Part shown: positions 59,301 through 64,000 of the stretch, one piece after another
Numbering within the stretch: the first letter of the stretch is position 1
How the letters are laid out: each line of letters begins with the position of its first letter
Origin: Microstegium vimineum
Lineage: Eukaryota > Streptophyta > Magnoliopsida > Poales > Poaceae
NCBI GenBank assembly: GCA_022036555.1
Contig: CM039137.1
Location: 26,095,862 to 26,159,861 of the forward strand
DNA: 64,000 nucleotides
Reading direction: 5' to 3'
The notes under the pieces: model-generated
What the model was told of the DNA's origin: nothing
The model's database searches: none
The model's input: only the letters and a program-made list of their open reading frames with translations
Position numbers and translations under genes: made by a program

Positions 59301-61943
59301 TTTTTGTACTGGTACATATTTTCTACTCCCCCTTCCCTTTAATTCTTTTTTTTAAAAAAAAAGAAAAGGAGCACGCTTTCTATTTACTGGAGTAGCATCT
59401 GCTGTATTCTTTGGCCACGGTGCCACACTCTGACATGATTTTTCTTCTCAGGAAATTGTACTTTCAATAGCAACAATAGTATATATGCATCAGGTTCCTA
59501 GGTTTTCTCTTACGTTCTGCTAGGAGATAATCTTTTATCTTCGAATTTCTATGTACCAAATATATTTTGTTCACCATTTTGGACTGCCCTAGCAGCAAAA
59601 ATGAGGGCTGAACCGCAGAAGATCACGAGTACAGGATTACCCTGTCATGTACGTACTACAGTCCGCTGCCTTCAAGCAACATTTCGTGTTCCTTTTTTTT
59701 TAAGTTCATATGTTCATACACTTGTGTTTCCAGTTCTAGTTGTCGAGAACGGGGTACAGAAATTGGGGAAGAGAAACAATTACTCGTGTTTCCAGTTCTA
59801 GTTGTCGACAACGTGGTATAGAACGTACCGTACATGTTATTGTGCGGGGAATCCTCAAGCTTAAGAATATGCATTAGAGATCAATTAGAATAAAGCAGAC
59901 TGACGTGATATATAAGAACTTACATCTAGAGCTTCATCATGTAATTTAATTGAGACACTGGATAATAGACTAAGTTTTTTATCTCTCTAAGTAAGAGCTA
60001 AATAGCTTGTAATAAGAGTGTTCTTATACCTACTAAAGAAAAAATGAAACTCATGGTCAAGGGTAGGATAAAAAAAATGAATAAGAGCTGGAATGGGAAT
60101 GAGTTCTTCAATAGCATCAAGTAGACATACACGTGAAGGGAGTTGTTTTTTTTTTTTGCAACTGTACCAAAGATTAATAAAAAGCACACACGATACAAAT
60201 TAGTAAGAAATTAATCCCGTTATTAGGAATCCAAAGTGCTCCACGCATCCTAAATAATATTTGTTCCTCTGTCTCATTCATGTATAGATAATCAAGCACC
60301 GAGGCCTAATAACAACTCCAGCGAGGTTAAGGTTTTGGATTTGAGATTTAAGGTTTCCAATGAGGATTACAGTGGACCTAGAAAAAAACGGTGAGCCTGG
60401 GGTGGAAGGTCTTGCAGTTTGTGGTGGCGACTGCCTAGGCGACAAGATTGACACTGCAGACCAATGCAAGTATCGAAGGAAGGTGGTTGAACTGAGCAAA
60501 GGCGGAGACATCACGACGACGACGACTCGACGAAACTGCATAAGCGCCAACATAAGGGTTAGAAAGAGAACAAGATGTCAATAAGTTGTCGAAGACGAGG
60601 AAGACGGGCGAGCCAGGGTGTCACATGTAGATCTCATACTTCATGAAAGAGTTATTAGGGGTGCAACAAGATAAGAATAAAAGGATGGAATGCCAGGTGC
60701 CAGGTATTGATCCAATGGTTAATAATTGAGTATCCATTTCCTTTAAAACACTCGGGCTTTGAGTAGACAAATTCTGCGTTGTGTTTACCGTGCTTTCAAG
60801 TTTTCCAACAACATTTTACCGTGCTTTCAAGTTTGCCAACAACATAGATTGGTGTTTATATCCTGGCTATAAGCATACAGGAACCTATTATGTTGATTGG
60901 CGGTCATTATTTCCATCAAGATGGCTAAACGCTATCGTAGACATGACAAGAGGCAACCACTTCTCCCCATAGGATTTAACATAAGAGGTTCTCTATTTCC
61001 TCATACTTTCTAGATTGCATGTTTATTGCTATGTAAATGCATTTATTATATCCAAGTGCACAGCCTTCAAAGCTTCCCTAAACTCTCCCAAATTCTGTAG
61101 TAGGCACAATGTTTCCTCAAGAGGGCAATAGTTTTTCCATAATTTAGAAATAAAAAGATCAAATGATGCGAGTTCTTTTAATTTTCTTTTATAGAGGTTT
61201 CCCTTGTTTTTCAAGAAAGAGGTAACTCAGTTTTACAACTAATTATTTTGAATTACTATAGGACGAGATATTTCAAAGGAGGTTTAGTAGAGAAAAAACA
61301 ACCATGAGGTCCAGCCCCGTGCTCTTGTTTCGTTTATTTAATGTCTATAGATTTACGTGTTTTCACATAAACAACCATGAAGACTCTGAACTGAGGTTTT
61401 GATAAGCAATTTCACCAGACCATCACCATTGGCATTTGCTAGCGTGTGATGCAAATGACACTATTGTTAGCAGCATTTGGCATGCTCCTGGCATAGTTCA
61501 CGTCGATGTGCAGAGATATTTCATGCTTCACCGTTTTGAACGTGTTGCCACCGCCCAACCCAACCAGTCAACCACCAAACAACCAGTGGAAAAAGCTCAA
61601 AGCAGCCAGTAGACTAGACACTGAGAGCGATCAACGGCTGGAGTGCTGCCACCCACAACTGGCATCCACATGCCAGAATCTCTGAACACCAATCCGCGCA
61701 ATCCCGGCAAAATCCGAACCCCCGCCTCGCCGTCGCACCGGCTCCACTCGTCCCGGATCAACCACCTCCTCCACTCCACAGCCTCCCGCGCGCCGCGACA
61801 CACGTACACGTGCCCTTCCCGAGCGACCTCCAACTCCACAACCCCAACCCCAAGCAGCAGCTAGCCCCGGCCGCCGCGACGGCACCCTCCCTACCCACCT
61901 CGACTCGAGGCGACGAAACGGATGGGAGCAGCAGCCTGACGCG
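59301..61943. other. Intergenic region and 5' flank of the rhodanese-like gene
   Basis: 2.6 kb, AT-rich until about 61600, then GC-rich 5' UTR. Small direct duplications occur at 59720-59825 (GTGTTTCCAGTTCTAGTTGTCGA twice, with a spacer) and 60784-60846 (TACCGTGCTTTCAAGTTT twice). No convincing gene or complete transposon. Confidence 0.5.
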
Positions 61944-63946
61944 ATGAGCCCGCCCGCCATGCTGCTGCCCGTCTGCTCCGCCGCGCCCAGCTGCTCCCCA
62001 CTCTACCCGGTACGTGGGGCCCCGCCCTCTACCTACGTGACCAAATCCAAACCCCCCCTTCGCCGGCGATCAGCCGGTCTTATCTATTTTGCCGCCTTCC
62101 GGGGCGCTGACTGCCCTTGTTTCTTGCTGCTCGGCAGGTGACGGTGTCGCACGTCGTCGCGCGGGTGCCGCGGAGGGTGGACGTCGGCGCCGCGCTCAGG
62201 TCCTACGCCGACCCGCTCGTCGCGCAGGTGCCCGACCGCCCGCCGCTCGCCGACTCCTCCATCCTCTCCCCCTACACCGCCGCGCCGGACGACATCGCGC
62301 GAGCCTTCGGCGCCCCCGCCTCCGAGCTCCCGCCGCTCCCCAGCGCCGACCCCAGCCCCGGGCTATGCTGCACGGGCACCGACCAGCCGCTGACAGCCGT
62401 CGCGGACCTGGCCGCTCCTGACCAGGCTGCCGCCGTGGTCAACTCGGCCCCCACCGACGCCGCGGAGCGGGCCCTGTCGGACGCGCCGTTCCCCAGCACG
62501 TTCCCGTCCGACGCGTCCGAGGTGGAGGACTCCGTGGCCAGGCTCATCGATAAGGTCGGCAAGCAGGTCTTCCAGGCGGAGGACGCGCTCACCGAGGCCT
62601 ACGACAAGCTGAGGCTGTCGGCGTACGACGCGCTCGGTGCGTGGAGGAAGACGGTGCGCGACGCGATCGGTGGGCTCAAGGCGTCGGTCGACGCCGGTAA
62701 GGAGCAGGCAGCTGGAGGGGTCACGGACGCTTCCGGCGCGTTGCAGGCGAAGGTGGCCGGAGCTGGCGCTGTGGCTGTTGATGTTCTTAGGAAGGCGATT
62801 GTTGCAGCTGAGGATTCACTGGGCAGTGCGGCCACATTCGTTGTGTATTCTTATGGGTCTGCCAAGGAGTCTCTGCCACCAAATGTTAGAGATCTGTTGA
62901 GCTCGTCTGAGGAGAAAGCTAGTCTACTTTTGAGACCGATCGGAAATGCTCTGCAACAGGTATGTCCGCTGAACCAATAACCTAATTGTCTCACTTGTTC
63001 TAGTCATTAACCTCACTGCTGTTCTTAGTGGGATGCTAAACACCTAGACATGTTTAGTTGCATGAATGTTCCACAGAGAAGTTCATTGTTCAAGTAGCCA
63101 CTGATCAATTTTACTGCGTGCTGTGATTCAGGTATATGTAGTTTTTGAAGGTGTTGAAAAGAATGTTGGTTTGGATCCAAGTGATCCTATTGTTCATTTG
63201 GCAGTTGTGCTTGGAGGTTCAGTGACAATAGGGTAAAGGAAGATTTCTTTGTTTGGCCTACCAAACCTCTAGTTATACCTTATTTTCAAAAACTCCTTCT
63301 AATTTTCACTACATTGTAGGACAACGTACTGGCTCTTCATATACGGTGGCTACTCTGGAGACTTGTCACCTGAATCAGCGTTCGAGTTGTTGAAAAATGA
63401 TGGCAAAGCCGTACTTATAGATGTTCGGCCTGAGGCAAGATATTGTAAATCTCATTGGCCTTTTTCTTTCTTCCGTGTCCCTTTTCATCTAAGCTCTTTC
63501 TTTAATCCAGTCCGTAATGCTAGAAGGGATTGTTTAGTTACCTTTTGTGCTGTTGCTTCAGTACAACAATACTGCCAAACTATTTGAGGCAAGATGTTGT
63601 AAATCTCATTGGACTTATCTTTCTTGAATGCCCTGTTTCCTTGGAGCTCTCCTTTGAATCCATTTCATAATACATGGCATTTTAAATGTTTAGAAACTAT
63701 TATTCAGTAGCCACTGTCTTCTCGCCCGAGTGCAATAGTATACTGCATTCCTTTTTCATGCTCTTTGTTTGTTACTGAAACTTTGAAGCACTTCTGTCAT
63801 GTTTTCTGTAGCATAGGATAATAGAAGATTGCATTCTCTCAAGCTCATTATGGGATTATGTTATGTAGGATTTGAGGGAAAAAGATGGTGTTCCTGATCT
63901 TCGCCTTGGGGCTAGGTCTAGATATGCAAGTGTAGATTCACCTGAG
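61944..63946 (+). CDS. Chloroplast rhodanese-like domain protein (At3g59780-like), 5' five exons
   Basis: Exons 61944-62009, 62138-62959, 63132-63232, 63320-63434, 63869-63946; the gene continues past the window. The N-terminus (MSPPAMLLPVCSAAPSCSPL) is a plausible transit peptide. Then an Ala/Asp/Pro-rich region and an amphipathic helical stretch (VARLIDKVGKQVFQAEDALT, AWRKTVRDAIGGLKASVDAG). A likely membrane segment spans VHLAVVLGGSVTIG-TTYWLF, followed by the rhodanese start (GDLSPESAFELL, KAVLIDVRPE, DLREKDGVPDLRLGARSRYA). Architecture fits thylakoid/chloroplast rhodanese-like proteins related to the calcium-sensing receptor CAS. Catalytic Cys would be beyond the window. The fourth intron begins with GC, not GT. 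Frames are intact. Confidence 0.8.
63432..63740 (+). repeat. Tandem duplication (154 bp) covering the exon 4 donor region
   Basis: GAGGCAAGATATTGTAAATCTCATTGG at 63432 (written here in two parts: GAGGCAAGAT and TGTAAATCTCATTGG) recurs at 63586 with one change. Similarity continues through TTTCTT..CCTTT..CATCTAAGCTCT-type sequence. The copied block begins in the last bases of exon 4 and contains its GC donor. Confidence 0.8.
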
Positions 63947-64000
63947 GTATGTCTTATTTCAGCAAAAGATCTGCATAAGTACTTGATTTTCTTTTTATTT

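Noticed and set aside
60278..60584. Overlapping frames of about 75-90 residues on both strands
   Set aside because: No recognisable domain, splice signals or codon pattern.
1..64000. CRISPR arrays, bacterial operons, riboswitches, integrated non-retroelement viruses
   Set aside because: None seen; repeats here are LTR, satellite-like or microsatellite, and all genes are plant type.

Overview
The window is plant nuclear DNA from a grass, most likely a panicoid (sorghum, sugarcane or maize-like); species is inference. The reasons are multi-exon genes with GT-AG introns, a nest of LTR retrotransposons, a grass-type tRNA-derived SINE, a Stowaway MITE and a Pack-MULE. I found no bacterial features and no CRISPR.

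Left part (1-36227): a retrotransposon nest in at least three layers. The host of the nest is a degenerate Ty1/copia element, C2 (plus strand, from 14935, resuming at 33680 and 35514, ending near 36227). A Sirevirus-type copia, C1 (3' part at 10378-14934), is inserted in the C2 gag. C1 is itself interrupted by a minus-strand Ty3/gypsy Tat-lineage structure, G1 (1-10377), which runs off the left edge. G1 is a tandem LTR-internal-LTR-internal arrangement sharing one central LTR, and its complete internal unit lacks integrase. C2 also holds a near-complete 15.75 kb Tat-lineage gypsy element, G2 (17921-33674, 5-bp duplication GTACT), with an antisense accessory gene, and a solo Angela/BARE-like LTR (34268-35508, duplication AGAGA). 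All retroelement reading frames seen here carry stops or frameshifts.

Right part (36228-64000): a dimeric 224-bp tandem repeat, then a gene island. It holds a THA8-like small PPR gene (plus, SINE in its intron), a conserved gene of unknown function (minus), a Pack-MULE carrying a fragment of a PUB22/23-like U-box E3 gene, CDC27/APC3 (plus, 16 coding exons), ribosomal protein RPL5 (minus, 9 exons) and the first five exons of a chloroplast rhodanese-like gene (plus, cut by the window end). The five genes are not functionally linked; they look like an ordinary syntenic block.

Three of these conserved genes carry single-base indels, mostly in short homopolymers (two in the PPR gene, two in CDC27, three in RPL5). 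This pattern suggests sequencing or assembly error rather than gene death. I found no convincing new biological system. The most notable items are the Pack-MULE with internally duplicated captured exon, the integrase-less tandem gypsy element, the antisense gene of G2 with a 321-bp exon-intron duplication, and a GC-AG intron whose donor region is tandemly duplicated.
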